A stretch of DNA of 64,000 nucleotides, taken from assembly GCA_003298465.1 (NCBI GenBank), contig QNGA01000004.1:124001-188000 (forward strand), given 5' to 3'. A program made the translations under genes and the position numbers. The notes beneath the pieces are model-generated. The model was not told the DNA's origin. It searched no databases and saw only the letters and a program-made list of their open reading frames with translations. Positions 35,491 through 44,638 of the stretch are shown piece by piece (position 1 is the first letter of the stretch; each line of letters starts with the position of its first letter). The DNA comes from a halophilic archaeon. Lineage in GTDB: Archaea > Halobacteriota > Halobacteria > Halobacteriales > Haladaptataceae.

Positions 35491-36681
35491 ATGACCGACG
35501 AACGCGGAAACGATTCCGACGACGCCGAACCGTTCCGGTTCGAGACGCGGTCCATTCACGCCGGCCAGGAGCCGGACGAGGAGACGGGCGCGCTGATGAC
35601 GCCCATCTACGCCAACTCGACGTACGTGCAGGACGGTCCGGGCGACCACCGGGGGTACGAGTACTCCCGCACGGGCAACCCGACCCGGACGGACCTGGAG
35701 GCGAACCTCGCCAGCCTCGAGGGCGGCGAGTTCGGGCGCGCGTTCTCCAGCGGGATGGGCTCCATCAACACGGTACTGAACCTGCTCGAATCGGGCGACC
35801 ACGTCGTCGCCAGCGAGGACGTGTACGGGGGGACCCACCGAATCTTCACGCAGGTGTACGAGGACTACGACCTCGAGTTCTCCTTCGTGGACATGACCGC
35901 CCCCGACGAGGTCGGCGAGGCCGTCCGCGAGGAGACCGAACTGCTCTGGGTCGAGACGCCGACGAACCCCCTGTTGAACGTCGTCGACATCGCGGCCATG
36001 GCGGACCTCGCCGACGACGCCGACGCCATCTGCGCCGTGGACAACACCTTCGCCACGCCGTACCTCCAGCGCCCGCTCGACCTCGGCGCGGACGTCGTCT
36101 CCCACTCGCTGACGAAGTACCTCGGCGGCCACTCGGACGTGGTCGGCGGCGCGCTCGTCACCGACGACGCCGACCTCGACGAGCGGTTCGGCTTCTACCA
36201 GAACAGCGTCGGCGCGACGCCCGGTCCCCACGACTGCTTCCTCGTCCTCCGTGGGACGAAGACCCTGCCCGTCCGGATGGACCGCCACTGCGACAACGCC
36301 CGAGAGATAGCCCGCTGGCTCGACGGCCACGACCGCGTCGAGCGCGTCTACTACCCCGGACTCGAATCGCATCCCGGCCACGACCTCGCGAGCGAGCAGA
36401 TGGACGACTTCGGCGGGATGGTCAGCTTCGAACTCGACGCCTCGCTCGAAGAGACCGCCGACGTGGTGAGCGAGACGCGAGTGTTCACGCTCGCCGAGAG
36501 CCTCGGGGGCGTCGAGAGCCTCATCGAACAGCCCGCCACCATGACCCACGCCGCGATTCCGAAGGAAGAACGGGTCGCCGCCGGACTCCGCGACGGCCTG
36601 ATTCGGGCGAGCGTCGGCATCGAGAACGTCGAGGACCTGAAGGCGGACCTGGAGCGGGCGTTCGACAGCGCGCTTCGATAG
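35491..36681 (+). CDS. Cystathionine gamma-synthase/lyase-family PLP enzyme
   Basis: The 396-residue enzyme is of the Cys/Met metabolism PLP family. Visible features are the N-terminal [18 protein letters not shown], the tetramer-contact [24 protein letters not shown], and the PLP lysine in [13 protein letters not shown] (Lys 209). The C-terminal [17 protein letters not shown] is conserved. Members make or cleave cystathionine or act on O-acetylhomoserine; the sequence best matches the gamma-synthase/lyase branch (transsulfuration). The start at 35491 is the first Met before the conserved region. Confidence 0.87.
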   Translation: MTDERGNDSDDAEPFRFETRSIHAGQEPDEETGALMTPIYANSTYVQDGPGDHRGYEYSRTGNPTRTDLEANLASLEGGEFGRAFSSGMGSINTVLNLLESGDHVVASEDVYGGTHRIFTQVYEDYDLEFSFVDMTAPDEVGEAVREETELLWVETPTNPLLNVVDIAAMADLADDADAICAVDNTFATPYLQRPLDLGADVVSHSLTKYLGGHSDVVGGALVTDDADLDERFGFYQNSVGATPGPHDCFLVLRGTKTLPVRMDRHCDNAREIARWLDGHDRVERVYYPGLESHPGHDLASEQMDDFGGMVSFELDASLEETADVVSETRVFTLAESLGGVESLIEQPATMTHAAIPKEERVAAGLRDGLIRASVGIENVEDLKADLERAFDSALR

Positions 36682-36748
36682 CCGTTCGCTCTCGGCGGGG
36701 GGTTCCGGGAGGAACAGGTCTAACAGTCCGCTCGCCGTACTCGGGACC

Positions 36749-37378
36749 ATGACGGACGACCGCCGACCCGCCACCGAGTTCGACGTCACGGCAGACAGAC
36801 CGGAAAGCCCCGTCCAGGTCACGGGCACCGACCACATCACGCTGGTCGGCAGCAACGCCGAGGACACCGTCGCGTTCTACCGCGACCTGCTCGGGATGCC
36901 CCTCGTCCTCAGGCAACCGAACCTCGACGACCCGTCCCAGACGCACCTCTTCTTCGACACCGGCGACGGCCGCATCCTCACGTTCTTCGTGAGCGACGAC
37001 CGGCAGTCGAACCCGAACCCGCAGCGCACCGGCGTCGGCGCGGTCCACCACCTCTCTTTCAGCGTCGACCCCGAGCGGTTCGTCGAGGTCCGCGAGGCGC
37101 TCGCGGACGCGGGACGAGGGTACAACGAGTTCGACCGGGGCATCTTCCACTCGCTGTACACCCGGGACCACAACGGTCTCGTCATCGAACTGGCGACCGA
37201 CAAGTTCGAGGTTCCCGACGACCGTCGCGGCGAGGTGCTGGCGACCGCCCAGCGCCTCCGCGAGGAGGACGGCGCGGACTACGCCGAGGAGCGCCACCTC
37301 GAAGCCGCCCTGAAGGAACTGGGAATCGAGACGACGCGCCACGAACTGCCGGACGCCGAGAGCGGCGTCGGGGAGTAG
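36749..37378 (+). CDS. VOC-family (glyoxalase/dioxygenase-like) protein
   Basis: The 209-residue protein contains one vicinal-oxygen-chelate unit pair: TGTDHITLVGSNAEDTVAFY (first metal His), FFDTGDGRILTFFV, VHHLSFSVDPERF (second His) and DHNGLVIELATD (metal Glu). A C-terminal helical extension of about 55 residues follows. Such proteins include ring-cleaving dioxygenases (LinE/MhqO-like) and glyoxalases. It follows the PLP enzyme by 67 bases with its own TATA-like TCTAAC about 30 bases upstream. Confidence 0.82.
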   Translation: MTDDRRPATEFDVTADRPESPVQVTGTDHITLVGSNAEDTVAFYRDLLGMPLVLRQPNLDDPSQTHLFFDTGDGRILTFFVSDDRQSNPNPQRTGVGAVHHLSFSVDPERFVEVREALADAGRGYNEFDRGIFHSLYTRDHNGLVIELATDKFEVPDDRRGEVLATAQRLREEDGADYAEERHLEAALKELGIETTRHELPDAESGVGE

Positions 37379-37421
37379 CGGTCCCGGCAAGCTATTTCAT
37401 CCCCGCCGACCTGTTACGGGT

Positions 37422-38858
37422 ATGAACGGTCGTCGGGGGCGACTCGTTCTGCTGGTCGCGCTGGTGCTGGTCGGCTGGGGGGCCGTCCCGCCGGGCGTCG
37501 CGACCGGAGCGTCCGACGGGACGGCGAGCGTGGTGACTGTGGGGACGTCGAACGCATCGACCGCGAGACCGGCGAACGCGCAGACCGCGGGGACGGTGAG
37601 CGTGGCGACCGCCGGGGGAGCGACGGACGCGCCGACCGTCGGAGTCTCGACCGACGCCCCGACGACCCGGTCCGCGACCGCGTCGCGTCGACCCGGCGAC
37701 GAATCGGAGCGCACGACGGCGACCGACGTCGAGGTGACCGGCGGCACGCTGCCGGTCGACGCCGACTGCGTCTGGGAGCGCGTCGAGGCCATGCACGGAA
37801 CGAACGTCGTCCCGCCGGTCGTGTCCGTCGACGACTCGGACCCCAGTCCGACCGAGAAGATGCTGCCGCCGAAGTTCCTGTACGTTCTCGGCGCGGAGCC
37901 GGCACGTCCCAATCCCCCGACGCCCGGCGTCAACGGGCGCGTCTCGCCGCGCGGTCGCGTCACGGTGACGTTCGCCGACGCGCGCTCCGAGACGGTCGAA
38001 CGCGTCCTCGCTCACGAGTTCGCGCACGTCGTCCAGCAGTCGGCGGACGTCCTCGAACGCCTGCCGGACGGGAACTACCTGCTCGCCAAGAGCACGATAG
38101 AGGGCGGCGCGGAGTACGTCGAGGACGTCTACGCGCGGCGCTACCAGGACCACTCGTCGCTGGCGGCGACGCGCCGCGCGTACCGGAACGGGACCGCGTT
38201 CCAGAAGTGGGCCCTCGCGCCGTACTACTTCGGCGCGCGGTACGTGCGCTCCCGGGTATCTTCGCCCCGGGAACTGTCGTCGGTGTACGCGAACCCGCCC
38301 GCGACCACCGAGCAGGTACTCCACGACTACCCGCCGGGGGCGGAGCCCGCGAAGTCGCTCTCCGTGACCGTCGACGAGACCGGCGAGTGGCAAGCGCGCC
38401 CGCCCGGTCGGAAGGGCGAACTGTTCGTCCGGGTCGCGCTCACGACCGAACTGGACGAGACGCACGCGGCCCGGGCCGCCGCCGGCTGGGGGAACGACGC
38501 GCTCGTCCAGTTCCGTCGGACGCCGCGGGGACGAGACGCCGGCTACGCCTGGGTGCTCCGGTGGGACGACCGCGCGAACGCCACCGAGTTCCGGCACGCC
38601 TTCGAGACGATGCTCGACCGGCAGGCGACCCGAACGGACGCGGGGTGGCGACGCGACGACACCGCCTACCGCGTCGAGCGCGTGAGCGACGAGACGGTGG
38701 CCGTGCTCGCCGGCCATCCGCAGTTCGTGGCGAACGTCGCCGCGGAAGGGGGCCGCGACGACGTCGCGATATCCGTCGAATCGAACGAGCGACGGCCCGG
38801 CGACGCTCGCGGTGGCTCGGCGTTCGAGAACGACAGCGAGCGACGGCGGACGAAGTAA
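37422..38858 (+). CDS. Secreted/surface protein with HEFAH zincin motif (Hvo_1808-like)
   Basis: The 478-residue protein has a signal peptide (MNGRRGRLVLLVALVLVGWG), a Thr/Ala/Val-rich low-complexity region to about residue 100, and a folded domain with HEFAHVVQQ (about 201-209), the HExxH metalloprotease motif, followed by EGGAEYVEDVY, which could supply the third ligand. The order matches the haloarchaeal surface-protein family called Hvo_1808. It should act outside the cell. Whether it is a protease has not been shown; the motif and downstream Glu support it. Confidence 0.72.
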   Translation: MNGRRGRLVLLVALVLVGWGAVPPGVATGASDGTASVVTVGTSNASTARPANAQTAGTVSVATAGGATDAPTVGVSTDAPTTRSATASRRPGDESERTTATDVEVTGGTLPVDADCVWERVEAMHGTNVVPPVVSVDDSDPSPTEKMLPPKFLYVLGAEPARPNPPTPGVNGRVSPRGRVTVTFADARSETVERVLAHEFAHVVQQSADVLERLPDGNYLLAKSTIEGGAEYVEDVYARRYQDHSSLAATRRAYRNGTAFQKWALAPYYFGARYVRSRVSSPRELSSVYANPPATTEQVLHDYPPGAEPAKSLSVTVDETGEWQARPPGRKGELFVRVALTTELDETHAARAAAGWGNDALVQFRRTPRGRDAGYAWVLRWDDRANATEFRHAFETMLDRQATRTDAGWRRDDTAYRVERVSDETVAVLAGHPQFVANVAAEGGRDDVAISVESNERRPGDARGGSAFENDSERRRTK

Positions 38859-38867
38859 AAGCGCGGT

Positions 38868-39134
38868 CTATATGCGACCGACGTTCTCGACTTCGACGCT
38901 CTCGACGTCGTCGACGTTCGAGAACTGCTCCTCGACGGCTTCCGTCCCGCCGGTGTCGTCGGGGACGATGACGGTCGGCAGCAGGGCGACGAGGCCGAAC
39001 GCGACCTCGTCACGCTCGAAGCCATTTATCTTGGCTCCCTCGGGGAGGGAGTTCTCGAGTCGCTCCTGGAGGTCGTCGAGGTCGACCTCTGGGCTCTCCG
39101 GCATGACCTTGATTTTGGCAGCCACTTTCCCCAT
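38868..39134 (-). CDS. ef1b: Translation elongation factor aEF-1beta
   Basis: The 88-residue protein ([22 protein letters not shown]...) is the archaeal nucleotide-exchange factor for EF-1alpha. It has the ferredoxin-like fold of the family, the core [17 protein letters not shown] and the C-terminal [16 protein letters not shown]. Length is normal (86-92). It starts 2 bases after the stop of the zinc-finger gene at 39137-39313 and is co-transcribed with it. Confidence 0.95.
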   Translation of the reverse strand: MGKVAAKIKVMPESPEVDLDDLQERLENSLPEGAKINGFERDEVAFGLVALLPTVIVPDDTGGTEAVEEQFSNVDDVESVEVENVGRI

Positions 39135-39136
39135 CG

Positions 39137-39313
39137 TTACGGACCCATGAACCCACAGTCGGGGCACTCGTAGAGGTTGCTCTGTTTGCGACACTTCGCG
39201 CAGCGGTAGATGGTCTGCCCGCAGTCCGGACACTTGAACGACGCGGCGTTCGTGCCGGAGATGTTGATCCCGCACGAGACGCACTTGCGCCTCTGTTTCT
39301 GCGATTGACTCAT
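39137..39313 (-). CDS. Two-zinc-finger microprotein (HVO_2753 family)
   Basis: The 58-residue protein reads [20 protein letters not shown] onward and has eight cysteines in four knuckles: CVSCG, CPDCG, CAKC and CPDCG. Two zinc sites are expected. In Haloferax volcanii the homologue HVO_2753 has been studied as a small zinc-finger protein with effects on swarming and biofilm; the placement directly before aEF-1beta is conserved. A TATA box (GTATAAAAG on the minus strand near 39340) gives a leaderless start at 39313. Confidence 0.88.
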   Translation of the reverse strand: MSQSQKQRRKCVSCGINISGTNAASFKCPDCGQTIYRCAKCRKQSNLYECPDCGFMGP

Positions 39314-39412
39314 ACCCCAACGTTGCCCTGCGCGACTTTTATACGCTTCCCTTTCACCTCGGGGAGCGAAAAACGGCGAAGAGAGACGAATCGGTGAGAA
39401 CGACGGGAGCGC

Positions 39413-39805
39413 TCAGAACGCGCCGGTCTGGACGGAGGCGTCCGCGTGGAGACTGTCCTTGAGCGCGTCGTGGACCTTGCAGAGGTCGAACGCGCGGTCG
39501 ACGACGCGCTCCGCGGTGTCGTCGTCCACGTCCGCCTCCCACTTGATGTCGAAGTCGACGGATTCCAGTTTGTCGTCGTCGTTGAGTTCGCCGTCGACGC
39601 CGATCTCGATCTTGCCGAGGTCGCCGGCGTCGCGCTGTTCGGCGCCGACGCGCAGGGCGGGGACGTAGCAGGAGCCGTACGCCGCCAGCAGCGTCTCGAG
39701 CGTGTCCGGCGCTTCCTCGCCCGTCGCGTCGACGGTGAGCGAGAAGTCGCGGACGTCGTTTTCTGCGCTCATTCCCTCGTCGGACGTGGTAGTGACTTGT
39801 GGCAT
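39413..39805 (-). CDS. OsmC-family protein
   Basis: The 130-residue OsmC/Ohr-family protein has the two conserved cysteines, Cys46 in AAYGSCYVPALRVGAEQ and Cys109 in DRAFDLCKVHDAL, which form the peroxide-reducing pair of the family. It probably reduces organic hydroperoxides. The start at 39805 is favoured by a TATA-like ATACTTAGG about 30 bases upstream; Met12 is an alternative. It is divergent from nreA. Confidence 0.85.
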   Translation of the reverse strand: MPQVTTTSDEGMSAENDVRDFSLTVDATGEEAPDTLETLLAAYGSCYVPALRVGAEQRDAGDLGKIEIGVDGELNDDDKLESVDFDIKWEADVDDDTAERVVDRAFDLCKVHDALKDSLHADASVQTGAF

Positions 39806-39974
39806 TGCATTCGGGGTTGTCGTCGGCGACGCCCCTAAGTATTGTTCTTCCGGACGCTCTCGTCAGTGAGAGCAACTGTACCGGCGGAGTGACAAGTCCC
39901 TCCCCGAGACGACGCCGACCCGCCGTCGCAGGGGGTCCGAACGTTCAAGCCCGTCGCGTCCCAACTTCCGTCGA

Positions 39975-41285
39975 ATGCGGCTGGACGAGTACATCGACGG
40001 ACTGCGGCAGGACGACGGCGAACGGCGGCGCCGGCTCGCCGAGGAGAAGTCCTACGAGATCCTCGACTACGTCGACGACTTCCAGGACCGCTTCGAGGAG
40101 GTGGCGCAGGGAGACACGCTGTTCGGCAGCACCTCCCCCTCCGTGTTCGTCGGACGGTCGTCGTACCCGAACGTCTCGACCGGCATCCTCTCGCCGGTCG
40201 GGGCGGAAGAGAGCGCTTCGGAGTTCGCCACCAGCGGCGACTGGTACAGTCGCGGCCTCGACATCGACAACGTCCTCCAGTACCGCACCGGCCTGCTGAA
40301 CTCCAACCGGTCCGCGCAGGTGAACGTCGAGGACACCTGGGACGGGTTCGTCGGCGTCCAGCGCGAGATAGCGATCGCCGACCGCCCCGTCGACGTGGAG
40401 ATCGGCCTCTCCGAGTCGCTCGACCTCGACGTGGACGTGGACGACGTGGCGACCCCGACCGGCCCCTCCGCTCGCGCCGAGTCCGCCGCGCTCGCGGAGA
40501 ACCCGCACGTCCCCCGGCCCGTGAAGAAGACGCTGGAGGACGACGACTGGCAGGCGCAGGGCGCGATGAACTACCTCTATCGCCGGGGATTCGACGTGTA
40601 CGACATCAACACCATCCTCTCGGCGGGCGCGCTCGGGCAGGGCGAGAACCGCCGACTGGTCCCGACGCGCTGGTCCATCACGGCCGTCGACGACACCGTC
40701 GGGCAGTATCTCCGGGGACGCATCCGGGACGCCCCGAGCGTCGACGAGACCCAGGTCTGGGTGAACGAGTACATGGGCAACCGCTACTGGGTCGTGCTCT
40801 CGCCCGGCCAGTGGGAGTTCGAACTCGTCGAGATGAAAGCGCCGGGGAGCATCTGGAACCCGAACCCCGACGACGACCTCTGGATGGCGAGCGCCCACGA
40901 GGGGTACGAGGGCCGGACGGGGTACGTCGACGAGACGGCCGGCGCGTACTACGCCGCACGCCTCGGCGTCCTCGAACATCTCGCCGACGTCGGTCGGCAG
41001 GCGAAGGCGCTCGTCCTCCGGGAGGTCAGCGACGACTACTGGGCCCCGGTCGGCGTCTGGCAGGTCCGTGAGAGCGTCCGGAACGCCTTCGACGGCGTTC
41101 CCGGCGGCGCGTCGGACGCGGCGCCGGAGGGTCGCGAGTCGCTGGCCGGCGAGTTCGGCGAGGCCGAGTCGTTCCACGACGCCGTCCGCACCATCGTCCC
41201 GCAGTTGCCCGTCTCGACGGCCGCCCTGCGTCGGAAGTCGAAGATGGTGTCCGGACTGCAGGTGCGACTCTCGGACTTCGGATAG
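39975..41285 (+). CDS. nreA: Archaeal DNA repair protein NreA
   Basis: The 436-residue protein matches NreA: it starts MRLDEYIDGL, contains the conserved VFVGRSSYPNVSTGILSPVG, NSNRSAQVN, GRRLVP-like ENRRLVPTRWSITAVDDTVG, and VNEYMGNRYWVVLSPG segments. It ends QVRLSDFG, a PCNA-interacting (QxxLxxF) box at the extreme C-terminus, as described for Haloferax NreA, which acts in repair of mitomycin-type damage. The gene is single, with a TATA-like element about 30 bases before ATG 39975. Confidence 0.92.
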   Translation: MRLDEYIDGLRQDDGERRRRLAEEKSYEILDYVDDFQDRFEEVAQGDTLFGSTSPSVFVGRSSYPNVSTGILSPVGAEESASEFATSGDWYSRGLDIDNVLQYRTGLLNSNRSAQVNVEDTWDGFVGVQREIAIADRPVDVEIGLSESLDLDVDVDDVATPTGPSARAESAALAENPHVPRPVKKTLEDDDWQAQGAMNYLYRRGFDVYDINTILSAGALGQGENRRLVPTRWSITAVDDTVGQYLRGRIRDAPSVDETQVWVNEYMGNRYWVVLSPGQWEFELVEMKAPGSIWNPNPDDDLWMASAHEGYEGRTGYVDETAGAYYAARLGVLEHLADVGRQAKALVLREVSDDYWAPVGVWQVRESVRNAFDGVPGGASDAAPEGRESLAGEFGEAESFHDAVRTIVPQLPVSTAALRRKSKMVSGLQVRLSDFG

Positions 41286-41309
41286 CCCGAAATCGCTCAC
41301 CGCCGCGGC

Positions 41310-42551
41310 TCACACCCCCAGCATCAGCGGGCCGAGGAGCACGCCCATCAGGTGGACGCGCCGACAGCCGACCCGGGTCGGTACCAGTCCGACGAGCGCG
41401 CTCCCGAAGAAGACGCCGACGCCGACGGCGCCCGCGAAGGCGAACGACACCGCGACCAACAGCGCGAGCACGCCGACCGAGAGGTAGGTGTAGTCCAGCC
41501 GTCCCACGGTCCGCAGGTAGCGGTCGCCGAGCAGGAGGACGAGCGCGAACCCGGCGGCGCTGGCGATGCCGGCGCTGGCGAGCAGGAGGGGGAGCGCGAC
41601 GGGCGCGTTCGCCTCTCTGAGCGCGACCATCACGCCGGTCCGGGGAGAGCCGAGCGACGCGAGCGCGAACAGGGCGAAGACGGTGTTGGCCGTGTTGACG
41701 CCGCTGGTGGCCACGACGAACCCCCGGGCCTCGGTGCGTCCCGGGACGACCGCCAGCGCTATCACGGCCGCGACGGCGCTGGAGACGCCGGGGAGGTAGC
41801 CGACGACTGCCCCCGCGAACGCGCCCGCCAGCGCGGTGACCCCGACCGACCAGGGCGGCGCGGCGACGGTGGGGTCGGCCTGTTCGGGGACGCCGGCACC
41901 GCCGACGGCCTCGACGAGCACGGGCGCACCGAACAGTCCGGCGAAGAGCGGCGCGAGCACGCCGTCCGCCGGCAGGGGCGCGGCCGGCGAGAGGTCCAGC
42001 GTCGCCCAGCCGAGCGCGGCGCTGACGGCGAACGCACCCAGTCCGGCGACGCGCCCGCGCCAGGTCGGCTCCGTGGCGACGAGGAAACACACGACGGCCC
42101 CGAGGACGACCGGCAGGTGTGCCCGGACCGTCGGATAGGCGGTCGTCATCGCCTTCGTCACCGGCACGGCGAGGGGGACGGCCAGGAGAACGGCGAGGCC
42201 GCTCCCGAGCGCCGAGAGCCGGACCGCCTCCCGACCCCGTCCCTCGATGACGAGCCGGTGTCCGGGCAGCGCCGACGCGGCCATCGCCGGGTCGGGCACG
42301 CCCAGCGCGAGCGCGGGCACTACGTCGAGGAACGAGTGGACGACGCCGGCCGCGAGGATGGCCGCGCCGACGAGCCGCGGCGGACCGGGAATCGCGGGTG
42401 CGACAGACGCCAGCAGCAGCGCGAGGTTGTTGACGTGGAGGCCGGGCACCAGACCGCTGGTCGTCCCGAGCGCGACGCCGCCGAGGACGAAGCCGAGCGC
42501 CGTCGCCGCGGCCGCCGGTGCGAGCACGACCTGGGTACCGAACGCCGCCAT
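41310..42551 (-). CDS. TctA/DUF112-like permease
   Basis: The 413-residue protein has about ten hydrophobic segments and the TctA-type glycine-rich repeats GTTSGLVPGLHVNNLALLLA near the start and GYLPGVSSAVAAVIALAVVPG in the middle. TctA proteins are the large membrane subunit of tripartite tricarboxylate transporters, but no TctB or binding protein is nearby, as is usual for the archaeal family. The substrate is unknown. It is leaderless, with minus-strand TATA GTTTAAACG about 28 bases upstream of 42551. It is divergent from queD. Confidence 0.8.
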   Translation of the reverse strand: MAAFGTQVVLAPAAAATALGFVLGGVALGTTSGLVPGLHVNNLALLLASVAPAIPGPPRLVGAAILAAGVVHSFLDVVPALALGVPDPAMAASALPGHRLVIEGRGREAVRLSALGSGLAVLLAVPLAVPVTKAMTTAYPTVRAHLPVVLGAVVCFLVATEPTWRGRVAGLGAFAVSAALGWATLDLSPAAPLPADGVLAPLFAGLFGAPVLVEAVGGAGVPEQADPTVAAPPWSVGVTALAGAFAGAVVGYLPGVSSAVAAVIALAVVPGRTEARGFVVATSGVNTANTVFALFALASLGSPRTGVMVALREANAPVALPLLLASAGIASAAGFALVLLLGDRYLRTVGRLDYTYLSVGVLALLVAVSFAFAGAVGVGVFFGSALVGLVPTRVGCRRVHLMGVLLGPLMLGV

Positions 42552-42670
42552 CGGGTGGGAGTGGTCCCGTCCTCCGGTTTAAACGTTCGCCGGGAGCGCC
42601 CTCCGCGACTGCCGACGCGGGGCGACAGCGACTTGCGCACGTTTAAGTACTCCTCCGATAATCCTCGGGT

Positions 42671-43111
42671 ATGGCTGGAATCGCACCCGAGTCGTCGTCC
42701 GAGCGCGTCCTCCACGTCGGCCGCGACCGTCCGATTCGCATCAGCACAGGGCATCGCATCCTGCACCACGACGGGAAATGCAGCCGTCCGCACGGACACA
42801 ACTACGAGATAGCGGTGACGGTCGTCGGCGAGCTGACCGAGGAAGGCTGGGTCGTCGACAAAGGAGAGATTACCTCGGTAATATCGGAGTGGGACCACCG
42901 GTTCCTGCTCGAGGCCGACGACCCGCTGGTCGAGGCGTTCGAGGCGAGCGGCGACGGCGACGCCGTGGTCGTGCTCGACGCGCCCCCGACCGCGGAGGTG
43001 ATGAGCGTCGAACTGGAGCGTCGCCTCGACGAACGACTGCCCGACACCGTCTCCGACGTTCGGGTTCAGGTGTCCGAGACGGCCGAGCTCTGCGGCGGGA
43101 GCCCGCTCTGA
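42671..43111 (+). CDS. queD: 6-carboxytetrahydropterin synthase QueD
   Basis: The 146-residue protein is of the 6-pyruvoyl-tetrahydropterin synthase fold. Zinc ligands are the His in STGHRIL and the two His in CSRPHGHNYEI; the catalytic Cys precedes them. It converts dihydroneopterin triphosphate to 6-carboxytetrahydropterin, the first committed step to preQ0 and, in archaea, archaeosine in tRNA. TATA CGTTTAAG lies 25-33 bases upstream (leaderless). The first gene of queDEC, one base before queE. Confidence 0.93.
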   Translation: MAGIAPESSSERVLHVGRDRPIRISTGHRILHHDGKCSRPHGHNYEIAVTVVGELTEEGWVVDKGEITSVISEWDHRFLLEADDPLVEAFEASGDGDAVVVLDAPPTAEVMSVELERRLDERLPDTVSDVRVQVSETAELCGGSPL

Positions 43112-43112
43112 G

Positions 43113-43889
43113 ATGCCGGTGAGCAGCGACGCGGCGGAGCGCGAGGGAGACGGGGACGGACCCGGCGGGCCGACCCTCCCCGTGAACGAGCTGTTCTACT
43201 CGCTCCAGGGCGAGGGGACGCTCGCCGGCACGCCCAGCGTCTTCGTCCGGACAAGCGGCTGTAACCTCCGGTGCTGGTTCTGTGACTCCTATCACACCTC
43301 GTGGGAGCCGACCCACGCGCGGATGACGGTCGACGAGGTCGTCACAGAGGTCGCGACGTACGACGCCGACCACGTCGTCGTCACGGGCGGCGAACCGCTC
43401 GTCCACGACGAGATAGCGACGCTCCTCGACCGCCTCGACGCGGCCGGCTACCACACGACCGTCGAGACGAACGGCACGGTGTACCGCGACGTTCCCATCG
43501 ACCTCGCCAGCGTCAGCCCGAAACTCGCCGGGTCGACGCCGACCGCCGAGAAGGACCCGGCGGGCGAGGGCGAGTGGGCCGAGCGCCACGAGGCGCGACG
43601 CATCGACCTCGACGCGCTGGCGGCGCTCGTCGAGAACTACGACCACCAGTTGAAGTTCGTCGTCACCGACGAGGCGGACGTCCGCGAGGTCGAGGAACTC
43701 CTGGGTCGAATCAGGGACGCGGCGAGCGTCGCCGTCCCGGACGACGCCGTCCTGCTGATGCCGGAGGGCGCGACCCGCGAACGACTCGACGAGACGCGCC
43801 CCCGCGTCGCCGAACTGGCGATGGAGTACGGCTACCGCTACACGCCCCGACTGCACGTGAACCTCTGGAACGACGCCCCCGAAACCTGA
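43113..43889 (+). CDS. queE: 7-carboxy-7-deazaguanine synthase QueE
   Basis: The 258-residue radical-SAM enzyme has the start VNELFYSLQGEGTLAGTPSV and the [4Fe-4S] motif SGCNLRCWFCDSYHTSW (CxxxCxxC), followed by the SAM-binding VVVTGGEPLVHDE. It rearranges 6-carboxytetrahydropterin to 7-carboxy-7-deazaguanine. It starts one base after the queD stop and ends 2 bases before queC. Its first 25 residues are a hydrophilic extension. Confidence 0.94.
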   Translation: MPVSSDAAEREGDGDGPGGPTLPVNELFYSLQGEGTLAGTPSVFVRTSGCNLRCWFCDSYHTSWEPTHARMTVDEVVTEVATYDADHVVVTGGEPLVHDEIATLLDRLDAAGYHTTVETNGTVYRDVPIDLASVSPKLAGSTPTAEKDPAGEGEWAERHEARRIDLDALAALVENYDHQLKFVVTDEADVREVEELLGRIRDAASVAVPDDAVLLMPEGATRERLDETRPRVAELAMEYGYRYTPRLHVNLWNDAPET

Positions 43890-43891
43890 CG

Positions 43892-44617
43892 ATGTCACCG
43901 ACCGACGCCCACGACGCATCCGACGCCGACGCATCGACCGAGAGCCGAGCCGTCGTCCTCGCCTCCGGCGGGATGGACAGCGCGACCGCCGCCTGGGAGG
44001 CCCGCGAGCGCGGTTTCGCCCCCGTCTTCCTGCACACCTCCTACGGCCAGCGCACCGAGGACAGGGAGTTCGACTGCGCGAGACGGCAGGCCGACATCCT
44101 CGACGCGCCGTTCCTCCGCGTCGAGACGAGCCACCTCGCCGATATCGGCGGGTCGAGTCTCACCGACGACTCGATGGCGGTCGAGGACGCCGACATGGAG
44201 AGCGACGAGGTGCCGGACACGTACGTCCCGTTCCGGAACGCGAACCTCCTCTCGATGGCCGTCTCGGCCGCGGAAGCCAACGACTGCGACACCGTGTTCG
44301 TCGGCGCGCACAGCGAGGACTTCTCGGGCTACCCCGACTGCCGCCCCGAGTTCTTCGAGGCGTTCCAGTCCGTCGTCGACGTCGGGACGAACCCCGACAC
44401 GGACATCGACGTGGTCGCGCCGTTCGTCGAGTGGTCGAAGACCGACATCGCCGAGCGCGGGACGGAACTCGGCGTCCCCTACGAGCACACGTGGAGCTGT
44501 TACCGCGAGGAATCGCCGGCCTGCGGCACCTGCGACGCCTGCGCGTACCGCCTCCAGGCGTTCCGGAACGTCGGCGTGCGCGACCCAGTCGACTACGAGC
44601 GACGACCGGAGTACTGA
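43892..44617 (+). CDS. queC: 7-cyano-7-deazaguanine synthase QueC
   Basis: The 241-residue ATP-dependent enzyme has the PP-loop VVLASGGMDSATAAWEA (about 20-36) and the C-terminal zinc cysteines in SCYREESPACGTCDACAYR. It converts 7-carboxy-7-deazaguanine and ammonia to preQ0, which arcTGT inserts at position 15 of tRNA for conversion to archaeosine. ATG at 43892 is 2 bases after queE; earlier in-frame starts lie inside queE and are not used. The gene ends the operon. Confidence 0.94.
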   Translation: MSPTDAHDASDADASTESRAVVLASGGMDSATAAWEARERGFAPVFLHTSYGQRTEDREFDCARRQADILDAPFLRVETSHLADIGGSSLTDDSMAVEDADMESDEVPDTYVPFRNANLLSMAVSAAEANDCDTVFVGAHSEDFSGYPDCRPEFFEAFQSVVDVGTNPDTDIDVVAPFVEWSKTDIAERGTELGVPYEHTWSCYREESPACGTCDACAYRLQAFRNVGVRDPVDYERRPEY

Positions 44618-44638
44618 CCCGCGGTTTCGACCGGCGGG

